This document shows, piece by piece, positions 43,727 through 55,447 of a stretch of 64,000 bases of DNA. The position numbers and the translations under genes were made by a program. This DNA is from Brotaphodocola catenula. GTDB taxonomy: Bacteria > Bacillota > Clostridia > Lachnospirales > Lachnospiraceae. Numbering within the stretch: the first letter of the stretch is position 1; each line of letters begins with the position of its first letter. The notes beneath the pieces were generated by a model. That model was not told the DNA's origin, made no database searches, and saw nothing but the letters and a program-made list of their open reading frames with translations. The stretch covers positions 30,118 to 94,117 of the forward strand of contig JAJEPU010000008.1 of the NCBI GenBank assembly GCA_020686985.1, given 5' to 3'.

Positions 43727-44629
43727 ATGACACTTCTTCAATTAAAATACGCCGTCACCGCTGCAAATGCCGGTACAATCAGCGAGGCGGCAAAACAGCT
43801 TTTCATCACCCAGCCCAGTCTGACCTCCGCGATTCACGAACTGGAAAACGAACTTGGCATCACGATTTTTCAGCGCACCAATAAGGGCATTCTCGTCTCC
43901 GCCGAGGGAGAAGAATTTCTCGGATATGCCAGACAGGTCATCGAGCAGACCGGTCTGATCGAGGAGCGATACTTTGGAACTGCTCCGGTCAAGCACCAGT
44001 TCTGCGTCTCCACCCAGCACTATTCGTTCGCCGTTGAAGCCTTCGTCGAACTGCTTCACCAGTACGGCGGAGAAGAGTACGATTTCAGAATCCGCGAGAC
44101 CCAGACCTATGAGATCATCGAGGATGTCTCCCACCTGCGCAGTGAAGTCGGCATCCTTTATTTAAACAAATTTAATGAGACGATTTTGCAAAAAACACTC
44201 AAAGAGCACGATTTAAAATTTCACCCGCTCTTTATCGCCCACCCCCATGTTTTTGTCAGCTCTTTTAGTCCGCTTGCCAAAAAGGATCGGATTACCTTGG
44301 AAGATCTCGCCCCGTATCCACGCCTCTCCTACGAGCAGGGCGAACACAATTCATTCTATTTCTCTGAGGAAATTTTGAGCACGCGAGAATCAAAAAAAGA
44401 CATCGTTGTCCGCGACCGCGCAACCCTCTTTAATCTCCTGATCGGCGTCAATGGGTATACCATTTGCAGTGGTGTGATCAGCGAAGAACTGAACGGAAAA
44501 AACATCATGGCAATCCCGCTCGATGTCGATGATTACATGCAGATCGGTTACATCACCCACAAGAAAATGCAACCAGGACGATTTGGTATGCTCTATATTG
44601 AGGCCTTGAAACGCTATATTCCTATGTAG
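43727..44629 (+). CDS. LysR family transcriptional regulator
   Basis: A 300-residue LysR protein. The N-terminal helix-turn-helix is LKYAVTAANAGTISEAAKQL, FITQPSLTSAIHELENELG and ITIFQRTNKGILVSAEGEEF. The periplasmic-binding-like domain follows. ATAGGGAGA precedes the ATG. No obvious target operon is next to it: upstream is the divergent alanyl-tRNA editing unit, downstream the convergent eno. Its closest known relatives include regulators of sulfur or amino-acid genes, but the ligand cannot be told. Confidence 0.92.
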   Translation: MTLLQLKYAVTAANAGTISEAAKQLFITQPSLTSAIHELENELGITIFQRTNKGILVSAEGEEFLGYARQVIEQTGLIEERYFGTAPVKHQFCVSTQHYSFAVEAFVELLHQYGGEEYDFRIRETQTYEIIEDVSHLRSEVGILYLNKFNETILQKTLKEHDLKFHPLFIAHPHVFVSSFSPLAKKDRITLEDLAPYPRLSYEQGEHNSFYFSEEILSTRESKKDIVVRDRATLFNLLIGVNGYTICSGVISEELNGKNIMAIPLDVDDYMQIGYITHKKMQPGRFGMLYIEALKRYIPM

Positions 44630-44701
44630 TGTAGTCTTATGCAGGAACATCCAGAAAACTGGGAAAACTGGAAAAATAAAAAAATCAGCAAAAACAAAAC
44701 A

Positions 44702-44755
44702 GCGTTGCAGGATAGATAAGGAATCTCTCCCTTCCATCTTGCAACGCCGTTTTCA
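44702..44755. terminator. Bidirectional terminator between LysR and eno
   Basis: GCGTTGCAGGATAGA pairs with the complement ending TGCAACGC, with CGTTTTC on the plus side and TGTTTTGTTTTTG on the minus side. The two genes converge on it. Confidence 0.75.
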
Positions 44756-44866
44756 TATTTTCGCAGAATCATATCATGCCTCATACAGTTGCCATTTTTT
44801 GCATAGCAATGCATGCGCAATCCTGCTTTTTATTTTCTTGCTAGTTTGCTTTTTAACTTGCTTTTC

Positions 44867-46719
<1,853 letters not shown>

Positions 46720-47379
46720 TTATTTCTCCCCCACCGGCTTTGCGAGTAGACGGCGGTAGTAGGATCTCGTCTGGTAAAGCACCTGAACCGGGTTATTTCC
46801 GAGAACACGATCTTTCACGACAAGCGTTGTCGTCAACCCTTCTGCATACTTATAAAACAGGCTATCGTGACCACAGCAGAGTCCCATTACAATGTTCAAA
46901 TCAACTTTTTCTCTGTTCATCAGTTTTGCCTGAAGAATCGGATTGCACATGACATTTCCGCTCTTGCAGGTATACTTCGGATCAAGTCCGATATCCGTCT
47001 TGAGCATTGCTCCCGTCTTGCAGGCAACGCTGTACACCTCAAATCCGTTCAGGCGCAGAATTTTTGCAAGTACCCGACTTTCCTCAAGCAAACCGACACA
47101 GGTCACAATTCCGAGTTTCTTTGCTCCGATTCGGCGGGCAAATTCAATCGTCTCCTCAACTCTTGTGTACGTTCCGTAAAACTCTCCCTCAACCTCCGCG
47201 GATGCAATCGCCACTCTTCGATTTTCCTCATCCTGATAAAGTTCTCTGAGTTTTTCGATCTCCTCCTCTGTCAGTGCAGGAATCTCACAAAACTCCGGAT
47301 AATCTCCATTCTGTTTTCGACAACCATTTTTTCCGCAATCCACACAGCTGAATCTTCCAATTTTTTCTGACTCTCCCAT
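46720..47379 (-). CDS. DUF1847 metal-binding protein
   Basis: A 219-residue Cys-rich soluble protein matching DUF1847: SCVDCGKNGCRKQNGDYPEF, IGAKKLGIVTCVGLLEESRV, VACKTGAML, TCKSGNVMCNPILQAKLMN, IVMGLCCGHDSLFYKYAEG and LVVKDRVLGNNPVQVLYQTR. At least eight Cys residues suggest one or two metal or Fe-S sites. The family is confined mainly to anaerobes and archaea and is uncharacterised. AAAAGGAGA precedes the ATG at 47379. Confidence 0.88.
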   Translation of the reverse strand: MGESEKIGRFSCVDCGKNGCRKQNGDYPEFCEIPALTEEEIEKLRELYQDEENRRVAIASAEVEGEFYGTYTRVEETIEFARRIGAKKLGIVTCVGLLEESRVLAKILRLNGFEVYSVACKTGAMLKTDIGLDPKYTCKSGNVMCNPILQAKLMNREKVDLNIVMGLCCGHDSLFYKYAEGLTTTLVVKDRVLGNNPVQVLYQTRSYYRRLLAKPVGEK

Positions 47380-47510
47380 TGTTATTTTCTCCTTTTTCTG
47401 GTTTTCCGTTTTTCTTTTCCCCACTAATCTTCCCAGTTCTCTGTTCACTCACATTTTTCTTTCATTTTAACATTCTACCGCAAAGTTAACAATGTTTTCT
47501 CAGCAAAAAT

Positions 47511-47543
47511 AAAAAACGGAAACTCCCCTGGCAGGAAATTTCC
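47511..47543 (-). terminator. Terminator of the SLC13 permease gene
   Basis: On the minus strand GGAAATTTCC-tgccagg-GGAGTTTCC forms a stem followed by GTTTTTTATTTTT. Confidence 0.65.
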
Positions 47544-47593
47544 ATTTTCATCGTTCGATCGGATCATCCGATTTTTCTTTTTAATCTTTCAGA

Positions 47594-48865
47594 TTAGAAC
47601 GGGAACATCATCGGAAGCATAAAAATGCTCACGATCGCAATGATAATCGCGAGCGGTGTTCCACATTTCAGATAGTCTTTGAGTTTATATCCCCCCGGCT
47701 CCATAATCATGATCTGACACGGTGCTGCCATCGGAGTCATAATCGATACACAGCTTGCCATCAGCACACCCATTACTGCTGCTCTCGGATCAAGACCAAT
47801 CTTCACACAGGCAGAAGCGACAAGCGGAATAAAGATTGTGTAAGTTGCCAGATTCGACATAACCTGAGTCAGCAGGAACGGAATCACATAGAAGACCGTC
47901 ATGATGATATACGGATTCGTCGTGTTTCCGAGAAGGCGAATCATCCAGTCTGCAACGACATCTCCGGCCCCGGTCAGGCGAATTGCATCGGAAAGCGCCA
48001 GAACTCCGGCAAACAGAAATACCGTTGGCTGATGAATCGATGACAACGCTTCTTGCTCAGAGAGCACACCGGTGAGAACCAGAAGCACAGCTCCGACGGA
48101 TGCCGTCAGGTACATATCAATTCCGATCATCTTTTCAAACAGCATGCCCGCGATTGTGAGTCCAATAATCACAAATGCAATCTTCTCCTTTGCCGGAGTC
48201 AGACGGCAACCGGTCTCCGTACTGTTTACCGTGTCGTGGAACTTGCTGTTGTCAATATCCGGCATCAGTTTATATCCGATAAATACCATGTATAAAATGG
48301 CAATGATCAGAACCGGGATACGCGCAATCGTGAAATCCCAGATCTGGAACGGATGCTCCGCTCCCGCCTTGACCATGATCTCACTCCAGGTCATGTTACT
48401 TGCTCCCTGACCAAGAAACGTCATCGCCGTCGCAATGTTGGAAACTGCCATTGTCGGGTAAAGCAGTTTACTTCGACTCACACCGATCTCAGCGGAAATT
48501 CCGACAAGAAGTGGAATCATGATTGCCGCGGTTGCAGTAGCGCTGGTCACACATCCGAGGAAACCTGCTACGAGCGAAGAAAAGAAAATCAGCACAGGAA
48601 GGTTATCCTTGTAGCGAACTACTACACTCTGTGCGCGGTCAAGCAGGCTTGTCTTTGTGAGTCCCGCTCCAATCACAAACATTGCAACAAACATCACCAC
48701 ATTCGTGTTGATGAAACCACTCATTGCCTCTGCCGGCGTCATAACGCCTGTGAAAATCAATGCCAGAATGATTCCGACCGAGATGATCGAAAACGGAATC
48801 TTTCCGGAGACAAATGCGATGATCGTGCAGAGCAGAATGATCAGCGTAATCTGTAAAGGTGACAT
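47594..48865 (-). CDS. SLC13/DASS-type anion permease
   Basis: A 423-residue protein with 11-12 membrane segments and two inverted halves. Paired signatures: GCVTSATATAAIMIPLLVGI and TQVMSNLATYTIFIPLVASA, with the SNT-type TNT/SNL hairpin motifs, and SCVSIMTPMAAPCQIMIMEP. The family moves di- and tricarboxylates, sulfate or similar anions with Na+ or H+. TCACCTTTACAG is poor as a ribosome site, but GGAGGAAAAATC precedes the ATG. A LysR regulator gene lies 267 bases upstream on the same strand and may control it. Confidence 0.87.
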   Translation of the reverse strand: MSPLQITLIILLCTIIAFVSGKIPFSIISVGIILALIFTGVMTPAEAMSGFINTNVVMFVAMFVIGAGLTKTSLLDRAQSVVVRYKDNLPVLIFFSSLVAGFLGCVTSATATAAIMIPLLVGISAEIGVSRSKLLYPTMAVSNIATAMTFLGQGASNMTWSEIMVKAGAEHPFQIWDFTIARIPVLIIAILYMVFIGYKLMPDIDNSKFHDTVNSTETGCRLTPAKEKIAFVIIGLTIAGMLFEKMIGIDMYLTASVGAVLLVLTGVLSEQEALSSIHQPTVFLFAGVLALSDAIRLTGAGDVVADWMIRLLGNTTNPYIIMTVFYVIPFLLTQVMSNLATYTIFIPLVASACVKIGLDPRAAVMGVLMASCVSIMTPMAAPCQIMIMEPGGYKLKDYLKCGTPLAIIIAIVSIFMLPMMFPF

Positions 48866-49132
48866 GATTTTTCCTCCGTATCTCTTTCGTTAAATTGTCA
48901 TCATTGTTATTCTTATAACTATTGATTATCCATCGACTATTTTAACGCGTGAAATACTGGAAGTACATTTCCATATTCTTTATAAATGTCAACCTAAGCG
49001 ACATATATCCCCGTCAATATTTTGCAAAAACTAGGCACATGATTCTACTCAGCCCCTTTTATCTCCTTCAAAGAATATCCTCTGAAAAAATATAACGAGA
49101 CATACTTTCTGAATCCAAATGACGTTGAAAAA

Positions 49133-50047
49133 CTAGCGCGCCGGAAAAAGATTTTCCATAATTCCATAGAGACACTCGGTCTCATCTGTCATCTGCGTCC
49201 ATTTTGAGGAGATCACGCACAGATCGCGATACGCAGGAGTCTCCCCGATTGAAAGTGGAACCACGCGCTCCTCCTGATAACTGTTGAAAATCATGTGATC
49301 CGCGGTGATCATAACTGCTCCGTTATATGCAACACATACAAGCCCGGTTCTCGTTGCCTCAAACTGGTAGACAATATTTGGCGTCAGCCCGTAGGATGCG
49401 TAGAGATTGTCCGCAAACATCCGATACGACGATCCCGGCATCATCATCACATTCGGCTCGGTACTGCACCATTTCAGATCAATCCACGGGTAACGGAAGC
49501 CCTCTTTTTTCTCCGCGTGTTCGCGAATCGGATGATCGACTCCGACTGCCATGACCATCTCGCAGGAGTCAATTTTCCGGTAATTCAGACTGTGTTCTCT
49601 CTGCTCCACAATCGCAATTCCGACATCAAGTGTCTGTTTTTTGAGCATCGAAATCACCTCATCCGCACTCGTCTCATGCATACAGATCCGAATTCCCGGA
49701 AGCTGTTTTTGAAATTTCGGAAGCACAAATCTCAGCACCCGCTCCGAGAGATTTGCCTGCACACCAAGGCGCAAGATTCCACGGCTGATGCAGGACAAAT
49801 TCGCCATCTGATCATCCAGCTCATGATAAAGACGCTCAATCTCAAGCCCCTTCTTTATGTAACACTCTCCTGCCTCGGTCGGCACAAACGTCTTTCCGAC
49901 GCGGTGAAACAATTTCACCTGAAGCTGTTCCTCAAGCGCCAGCACATATTTGCTCAGCGCAGACGGTGTGATAAAAAGATTCTCCGCTGCCCGCGTAATT
50001 CCACCACATCTCGCCACTTCCAGAATATATTCTACATTTCGATCCAT
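49133..50047 (-). CDS. LysR family transcriptional regulator
   Basis: A 304-residue LysR protein: YILEVARCGGITRAAENLFI, TPSALSKYVLALEEQLQVKL and FHRVGKTFVPTEAGECYIK for the DNA-binding part, then a ligand domain (GILRLGVQANLSERVLRFVL, LDVGIAIVEQREHSL). GGGCGATGAA precedes the ATG. The gene directly downstream is the SLC13-type permease, so a carboxylate ligand and control of uptake is a fair guess. Confidence 0.9.
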   Translation of the reverse strand: MDRNVEYILEVARCGGITRAAENLFITPSALSKYVLALEEQLQVKLFHRVGKTFVPTEAGECYIKKGLEIERLYHELDDQMANLSCISRGILRLGVQANLSERVLRFVLPKFQKQLPGIRICMHETSADEVISMLKKQTLDVGIAIVEQREHSLNYRKIDSCEMVMAVGVDHPIREHAEKKEGFRYPWIDLKWCSTEPNVMMMPGSSYRMFADNLYASYGLTPNIVYQFEATRTGLVCVAYNGAVMITADHMIFNSYQEERVVPLSIGETPAYRDLCVISSKWTQMTDETECLYGIMENLFPAR

Positions 50048-50394
50048 TTCATCGCCCTCTTTCTCTCACTCTTTCTATCAATCTTCCCACAACTCATTTT
50101 ATAAACTCTCTTATCAATCTTTTTATCAAGTTGTCATTTTCAATTATTATATTAAAAATAAATCCCAACCTTCATTTTGTCCATGCAAATCTCACTATTT
50201 TCTCTGAATCCTTCTCATCAAATCATCCTCTTGATTTTGATCCTCAAAATTCAACAGGCTGTAAGTGCTATCTCACAGCCCGCAGATCCACTGCTTCATT
50301 AATAATAAATTCTAAAGTCATAACCATTCATAAATAACTATTATCTTGCGACATTCCCCTCTTTATAAGAGGGGGATTGTCGTTTATTTCTCGG
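50048..50394. other. Gap between the LysR gene and the DUF11 gene
   Basis: AT-rich DNA without a gene. A hairpin at 50349-50383 (GCGACATTCCCCTCTT with AAGAGGGGGATTGTCG, four-base loop) sits just past the DUF11 stop and probably ends that transcript, although the T-run is poor. Confidence 0.55.
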
Positions 50395-51246
50395 TTACAC
50401 AGTACCGGTGATCACAAGCGTCGCACTGCCCGGATTTGTACTCCAGGTTCCATCCTCATTCTGCACATACGATGCCGAAGGCACCGTGATCTGCCCTTCG
50501 AGTGTCGCAAACACTCCCGTATCCGCATCGTAAGTGTAGTTCACACCCTCTGTCCAAACCGTGCCATTGAAGGTGACGGTGATTGCCTTGAGCTTCGGGT
50601 TGAAGGTATCGCTGAGAACCACGCTATCCTCCTCCGTCGCCTCGACATTTCCGCTGTTCTCAATCACAAACGTGTAGGTCAGCTGTCCATTCTCCGTCAC
50701 CGTCGACGGGCAAAGTGCCTTGCTGATGCTAAGATCTGCCTTGTTCTCCATTCCGATCGTCTCCGTCACAGTCAGAGGCGCATTCAATCCTCCACCAGTG
50801 ATCGTCGCAGTGTTTGTGACCACAGACTCGATTCCGAGCGGTGCATACTCCGTCACCTCTGCCTCGTAAATCAGAATCGTATTTCCCTCTGCCGGAACAC
50901 TCACACCCTCAATCAACAGAGGCGGACCTGCGGTCACAGTCGGAGCGATCTGGAGCACACCATTTACATAGGCACGCAGAGAACCTTCGACATATGATAA
51001 TGGATAGACCAGATTCTCTTTAAACAGGTAGCCCCCAAGATCATCGGTCACCGTCAATCCGGCAAATTCCGTCTTTCCGCTGTTAATCAGCGACAGCACA
51101 TACGTTACCCGATCCTTCGCTGTATACACTTCCTTCACCGCCGTCTTTGACGCAGACAGCACTTCAAGCAATTCACCCGTGACGGTATTGGAATCTGTGC
51201 TTCCGCCGTTATAAGAAAGAGTTGCATAGTTCGTAAATCTTGCCAT
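50395..51246 (-). CDS. DUF11 repeat protein
   Basis: A 283-residue protein without a clear signal peptide. It contains an N-terminal domain (MARFTNYATLSYNGGSTDSN, then LEVLSASKTAVKEVYTAKDR) and two DUF11-type Ig-like repeats (VTYVLSLINSGKTEFAGLTV; LTYTFVIENSGNVEATEEDS). Such repeats occur in surface, spore-coat and adhesin-like proteins. CAGGAGTGTTG precedes the ATG at 51246. It ends the minus-strand kinase/phosphatase block, 200 bases past the first kinase, and may or may not belong to it. Confidence 0.75.
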   Translation of the reverse strand: MARFTNYATLSYNGGSTDSNTVTGELLEVLSASKTAVKEVYTAKDRVTYVLSLINSGKTEFAGLTVTDDLGGYLFKENLVYPLSYVEGSLRAYVNGVLQIAPTVTAGPPLLIEGVSVPAEGNTILIYEAEVTEYAPLGIESVVTNTATITGGGLNAPLTVTETIGMENKADLSISKALCPSTVTENGQLTYTFVIENSGNVEATEEDSVVLSDTFNPKLKAITVTFNGTVWTEGVNYTYDADTGVFATLEGQITVPSASYVQNEDGTWSTNPGSATLVITGTV

Positions 51247-51444
51247 AATCAACACTCCTGATTTTTTATTCTTTATTTCGAGAGAAGTTCCCTCTTCATT
51301 CACTTTGACTTCTGAAAAGTTCCCTTCTCCCTATCAGGATATGCGCACTGTGACAAACATGCGAATAAGCCCTCCCAACACCATATTTAAGTCGATTAAG
51401 TCGACACTTGCCAAGACTTGGCTCACATTCCCAAAAGATTCACT

Positions 51445-53139
51445 TTAACTGCCCGAACCGATCATCACGATAACAATAATACCAATAATAATGCCTACAA
51501 ACACGGTAAGAATTCCAAGAATTACAGCAACAATAAACATCACAAGCGCCATTGCAAGGGCAACCACCAGCGGTACAAGTAAAGTGACCAGTCCCATAAA
51601 CAGCCACGGGATCGCATTGTCTGCATAAATGTACCGATCTTTAAAATAATATGCAATCAAGGCACTGCCAATCACTCCACCAATAGAAAGAACCGCGATA
51701 CATGCATTCAGAGGAATATCCATATGAAAACCCAAATCTGCGACCTCACATACGGGTTGTCCAAATACAAATCCTCCGGCAAGACCAAACGCAATCAGAA
51801 CGAGGTAGAAGAGTGTCGGTTTTCTTCTGGGCTTGGCATTGCCACCAGATCCTGCCTGCTGGTTAGTTGTCGTCCCCAATGTTCCCGTCATTCCGGATGT
51901 TCCTGTTGTCCCCATTGTTCCTGACGTTCCCGATATGCCTGTTGTTCCTGATGATATATTTACAGTCCCCGGATTCGGTGGCGTATATGTAACTTGGGAA
52001 TTAACTGCGGAATTAACCGTAGAATTGATTGTGGAATTGTTCTGCACAGCGCTCTTCTGTTTTGCCCTTGAAGCGATAGATTTTGGAGGCTGATAGTTTT
52101 CACACCTGCACCATGGACAATAGGAACTGTATTTGGGGTATACATGGTGCGGATTCAAAGCACAAGTCTGCAAATTAGGATTTGGTTCCGCAGTAGCCAA
52201 CACCACTAACACATTGCACCACTCTGTCGCCGTTGCACGATTCTTAATCCGTCTTAGCGCTGTGCTCGCATCATAGTCAAACGTCTTTTTAAACAGTTCC
52301 TGAATATTGACAGGAAGCATATCCAAAGTGGGGGACCGTCCCGGAATTTCTTTGCCACTCACCGTTCTCACATAAGGGCATTCCCCGTTAATGATCGGTG
52401 CATTCGCAGATACAGTGCTGAGCGATCTGCTCATCGTGATCACTCCACCAAAAGGATCCTCATTTCTCATCAACAACCGGAAAATATGAATCGCAAGAGA
52501 AAAATTGTCGGTCTCCTTTGTGAATGTTCCATTTGCCAAATTTCTTACCATCTGTAATTCTGGTGCAAGCATTTCAGAAAGACCAACTTTACATGGAAAA
52601 TGTTCTCCACTTTTCGGATCTCGGATATCAAAGGAATCGCAGTCGATCAGGATCACTGCACCCGTTGAGGTATCAATACTAATATTGTTTTGATTGAAAT
52701 CACCAATCACAATATTCTTATCATGAACATATTTCACAGCCACGGAAAGATTGTACGCAAACTGAACCGCATATTTCCATGTATAATTCGGATAAATCTT
52801 TTCCGCCATCTCCACTCGCTGAACATCAAAAATCTTGTACTTAGAATTAATTTTCGGCATGACAAATCCAACCATCGAACCATTTTCATAAAGGATATCC
52901 AACGGCCAGGTAAGCCGAAGTTTTCCGTCCACATAGACAGAAATATTCATGTCCAACATTGCCTTTAATTTGCGCTCCATTGTAAATCGATCCTGATCCG
53001 TCTTAAACCTGTCCGCCCTATAGATTTTTGCGACCTTGGAATTTTCGCCCTGAATCTCGTTGACGATTCCTTCTCCGCCATCTCCAAGCTGTTTTCCTAA
53101 CATATAAATCTTACCAGAAGAACTCTTGTAAACTGCCAT
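51445..53139 (-). CDS. Protein kinase A of the TerY-P-like cluster, membrane-anchored
   Basis: A 564-residue protein. Kinase fold: Gly-rich loop QLGDGGEGIV (18-26), ATP Lys38 (KVAKIY), catalytic loop IGDFNQNN (Asp147, Asn152), metal Asp166 in LIDCDSFD, and an APE motif at 192-194. A C-x5-H-x8-C-x2-C motif (CALNPHH..CPWC) follows near 325-345, then a Thr/Ser/Gly linker and three or four membrane segments. The kinase pattern fits COG4248-type proteins, seen with vWA and PP2C partners. AGGGGGAATG precedes the ATG. It is one of three paralogs. Confidence 0.85.
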   Translation of the reverse strand: MAVYKSSSGKIYMLGKQLGDGGEGIVNEIQGENSKVAKIYRADRFKTDQDRFTMERKLKAMLDMNISVYVDGKLRLTWPLDILYENGSMVGFVMPKINSKYKIFDVQRVEMAEKIYPNYTWKYAVQFAYNLSVAVKYVHDKNIVIGDFNQNNISIDTSTGAVILIDCDSFDIRDPKSGEHFPCKVGLSEMLAPELQMVRNLANGTFTKETDNFSLAIHIFRLLMRNEDPFGGVITMSRSLSTVSANAPIINGECPYVRTVSGKEIPGRSPTLDMLPVNIQELFKKTFDYDASTALRRIKNRATATEWCNVLVVLATAEPNPNLQTCALNPHHVYPKYSSYCPWCRCENYQPPKSIASRAKQKSAVQNNSTINSTVNSAVNSQVTYTPPNPGTVNISSGTTGISGTSGTMGTTGTSGMTGTLGTTTNQQAGSGGNAKPRRKPTLFYLVLIAFGLAGGFVFGQPVCEVADLGFHMDIPLNACIAVLSIGGVIGSALIAYYFKDRYIYADNAIPWLFMGLVTLLVPLVVALAMALVMFIVAVILGILTVFVGIIIGIIVIVMIGSGS

Positions 53140-53365
53140 CTCATTCCCCCTGACTTTTCTCTGATCGTTTTAAATAACCGTTTATTCCCCTTGCACAATT
53201 TTTTTATTATTCTCTATGCAAGTTATGTGAGTAATCTTGTCTTTTCTTGTTATCTATATTGTACCGATATGCCCTCAAAAAGTATCTAGAAAAAAAACGC
53301 AAAGTTCATTCAAATTCAAACAAACTTCACGCTTTCTGCTTTTCCCACTTATTCGATTATTTCAC

Positions 53366-53788
53366 CTATTTTACATTCAATAAAAATGATATGATCAGAA
53401 ATACCGCTCCCATAATGAAGCCAGAGTTTCTGAATTTTGAAATATGATTGATCAGCACCTGTTCTTTCTTAATGCTGACCATCAAAATACAAATTGCAAT
53501 GCAAACAAATGCATAAACTAGCCAAAAAAATCCCAGTCGCAAACACGTCGCTGATAATTCCAAATATCCTTTTATGCAGATACTTCTCTGCTCAAAGCTG
53601 TTTGCCAGCCATACCAGAGCGGTAAACACAAGAGACGCTCTCCTGCAAGTCTTAATGTGCTTATTGATCGTCATAAAATCAATCTGCTTCGTTTTTATCT
53701 CGACCAAATAGTTCACCGCCACAATCACAGTCGATCCTATAGCCAGAATCGTCGCTACATACATAAATATCGTCATTATCTTTATCAT
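53366..53788 (-). CDS. Small membrane protein within the kinase cluster
   Basis: A 140-residue protein with about four membrane segments (MTIFMYVATILAIGSTVIVA, ASLVFTALVWLANSF, LGFFWLVYAFVCIAICILMV and a C-terminal one). No family recognised. The ATG at 53788 lies five bases past the stop codon of kinase B and has GGGAGAG upstream, so it is translated from the same message. Kinase A carries its own membrane part and kinase B does not clearly, so this protein could anchor kinase B; that is inference. A TTG start 20 codons earlier is less likely. Confidence 0.7.
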   Translation of the reverse strand: MIKIMTIFMYVATILAIGSTVIVAVNYLVEIKTKQIDFMTINKHIKTCRRASLVFTALVWLANSFEQRSICIKGYLELSATCLRLGFFWLVYAFVCIAICILMVSIKKEQVLINHISKFRNSGFIMGAVFLIISFLLNVK

Positions 53789-53793
53789 ACTCT

Positions 53794-55374
53794 CTATCTC
53801 TCCCAGATCGGAATCAGCCCTTTTATCTTTTTCATCACCATTCCCCAATAAAATGCGATGTTATTTTGTAGTATACCAAACAGATTTTTTATTTGACCAA
53901 TCAAAACAGGAATCATAACCGACACATTCCAAAACTGCTCCACGCTGTGATGAATCACCAGCTGATTATTTTCAAGGAAATTCTTTCCACATATAAACCC
54001 AAAATCCGATCGTCTCAAAAAATCAAGATTGCTACAAAACTGTGCAAACTTATCCGCAAAGATTTCGATTTCCAATTTAAAATATCCCAAATTAAGAAAT
54101 AACGGATTTCCAAGCAAATTCTCTCTGATAATCAAAACATTCTTGCAAAACATACTCCACATCGCTCGATAGTCGCCTGTCGACCGATACAAACACAGAT
54201 ATCCCAACTCGCTCAGAATCGAGAGAACCATGAGACACTGCAAAACCCTTGATAAAATCTGGAATGCTTTTTTTAAATGGTTCAAATCTATGGGATCCGG
54301 AACATAAGTTTTTCCCTCGCACGCACACCAGGGACAGCGTCGATTGTGAGAAGCATAAATATGTAAAGGGTCGTGGGAACATTGTTTTAATCGTCGATTC
54401 TGTCCTGTTCTTGTGTATGGTCGTAACGCATTGCACCATTCCTCAGCCGTAGCTCTCCTGCGCCTGTTTCGCAATGCAGTCGTCGCGGTATAGTCAAATG
54501 TCTTTTTAAAAAGCTCCTGAATTTCAACCGGCATCGCTTCCAGCTTCGGTGACCATTTCGGAATGATCTTTCCGACATTTCTCACATATTGACATTCGCC
54601 ATTTATAATCGCCTGATTCTGCGGAATACTGCTTGTGGAGGCACCAGACGCAATAATTCCGCCAAACGGATCTGCATTTCTCATGAGCAGACGAAATATA
54701 TGAATTGCAAGCGAAAAATTATCGGACTCCTTTGTGAAACGCCCATTTCTCACATTTCCAACGGTCTGAAGTTCCGGTGCAAGCACCTCCGAAAATCCAA
54801 CCGTACACGGGAAATGTTCTCGCGTATACGGATCCATAATATCAAACGAGTCACAGTCGATGAGAACGACAGCTTTTGTGTCTGTATCAACGTAAATATT
54901 GTTCTGGTTAAAGTCACCCACCACAATATCCTTTGAGTGGAGATATTGCACGACCCAGGCCAGGTGATACGCAAACTGCAACGAATATTTCCATGTGAAT
55001 TCCGGATAAATTTTCTTCACTGCATCGTCCATTCTGTAAACAGAATAAATCTTCAAACTCGACGGAACTCTTGGCATAATAAATCCCACCATTCCAAGTT
55101 CTTCGTCATCTTCATACAAAATATCCTGTGGCCAGGTAAACCGAAGTTTGTCATCTACATAGCCGGAAAGCTGCATCACCACCATCGCTTTCAGTTTGCG
55201 CTCTGCTGTATCCCGCTCGCTCTTTGTCTTAAAATAATTCTCTTTGTATATTTTTGCAACATGCTTGTCATCGTCTAAAAGACCGTAAACAATCCCCTCG
55301 CCACCTTCTCCGAGATTATGATTCAGTTTGTAAATTTTCCCTGATGAACCTCTGTAAGACAGCAAACCGATCAT
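53794..55374 (-). CDS. Protein kinase B of the TerY-P-like cluster
   Basis: A 526-residue protein, about 50% similar in pattern to kinases A and C. Gly loop NLGEGGEGIVYG, ATP Lys41 (HVAKIY), VVGDFNQNN (Asp154, Asn159), LIDCDSFD (Asp173) and LAPELQ are intact. The C-x5-H-x8-C-x2-C motif is CSHDPLH..CPWC. The C-terminal 170 residues (NLHL-type helices, VLQCLMVLSILSELGYLCLY) are not recognised. The ATG at 55374 is chosen: GGGGAGA lies ten bases upstream, and kinases A and C begin similarly (YGSSGKIY-like). It is followed at once by the membrane protein gene. Confidence 0.85.
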   Translation of the reverse strand: MIGLLSYRGSSGKIYKLNHNLGEGGEGIVYGLLDDDKHVAKIYKENYFKTKSERDTAERKLKAMVVMQLSGYVDDKLRFTWPQDILYEDDEELGMVGFIMPRVPSSLKIYSVYRMDDAVKKIYPEFTWKYSLQFAYHLAWVVQYLHSKDIVVGDFNQNNIYVDTDTKAVVLIDCDSFDIMDPYTREHFPCTVGFSEVLAPELQTVGNVRNGRFTKESDNFSLAIHIFRLLMRNADPFGGIIASGASTSSIPQNQAIINGECQYVRNVGKIIPKWSPKLEAMPVEIQELFKKTFDYTATTALRNRRRRATAEEWCNALRPYTRTGQNRRLKQCSHDPLHIYASHNRRCPWCACEGKTYVPDPIDLNHLKKAFQILSRVLQCLMVLSILSELGYLCLYRSTGDYRAMWSMFCKNVLIIRENLLGNPLFLNLGYFKLEIEIFADKFAQFCSNLDFLRRSDFGFICGKNFLENNQLVIHHSVEQFWNVSVMIPVLIGQIKNLFGILQNNIAFYWGMVMKKIKGLIPIWER

Positions 55375-55447
55375 CTCCCCTCTCTCCCCAAAGCTCAATC
55401 TCTTTGCCCAAACATTCCCAAAATATTTCCCAAATATCACTCAAGCA

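Noticed and set aside
53794..53848. An overlap between the small membrane protein and kinase B from an upstream TTG start
   Set aside because: The ATG at 53788 has a proper ribosome site and removes the overlap.
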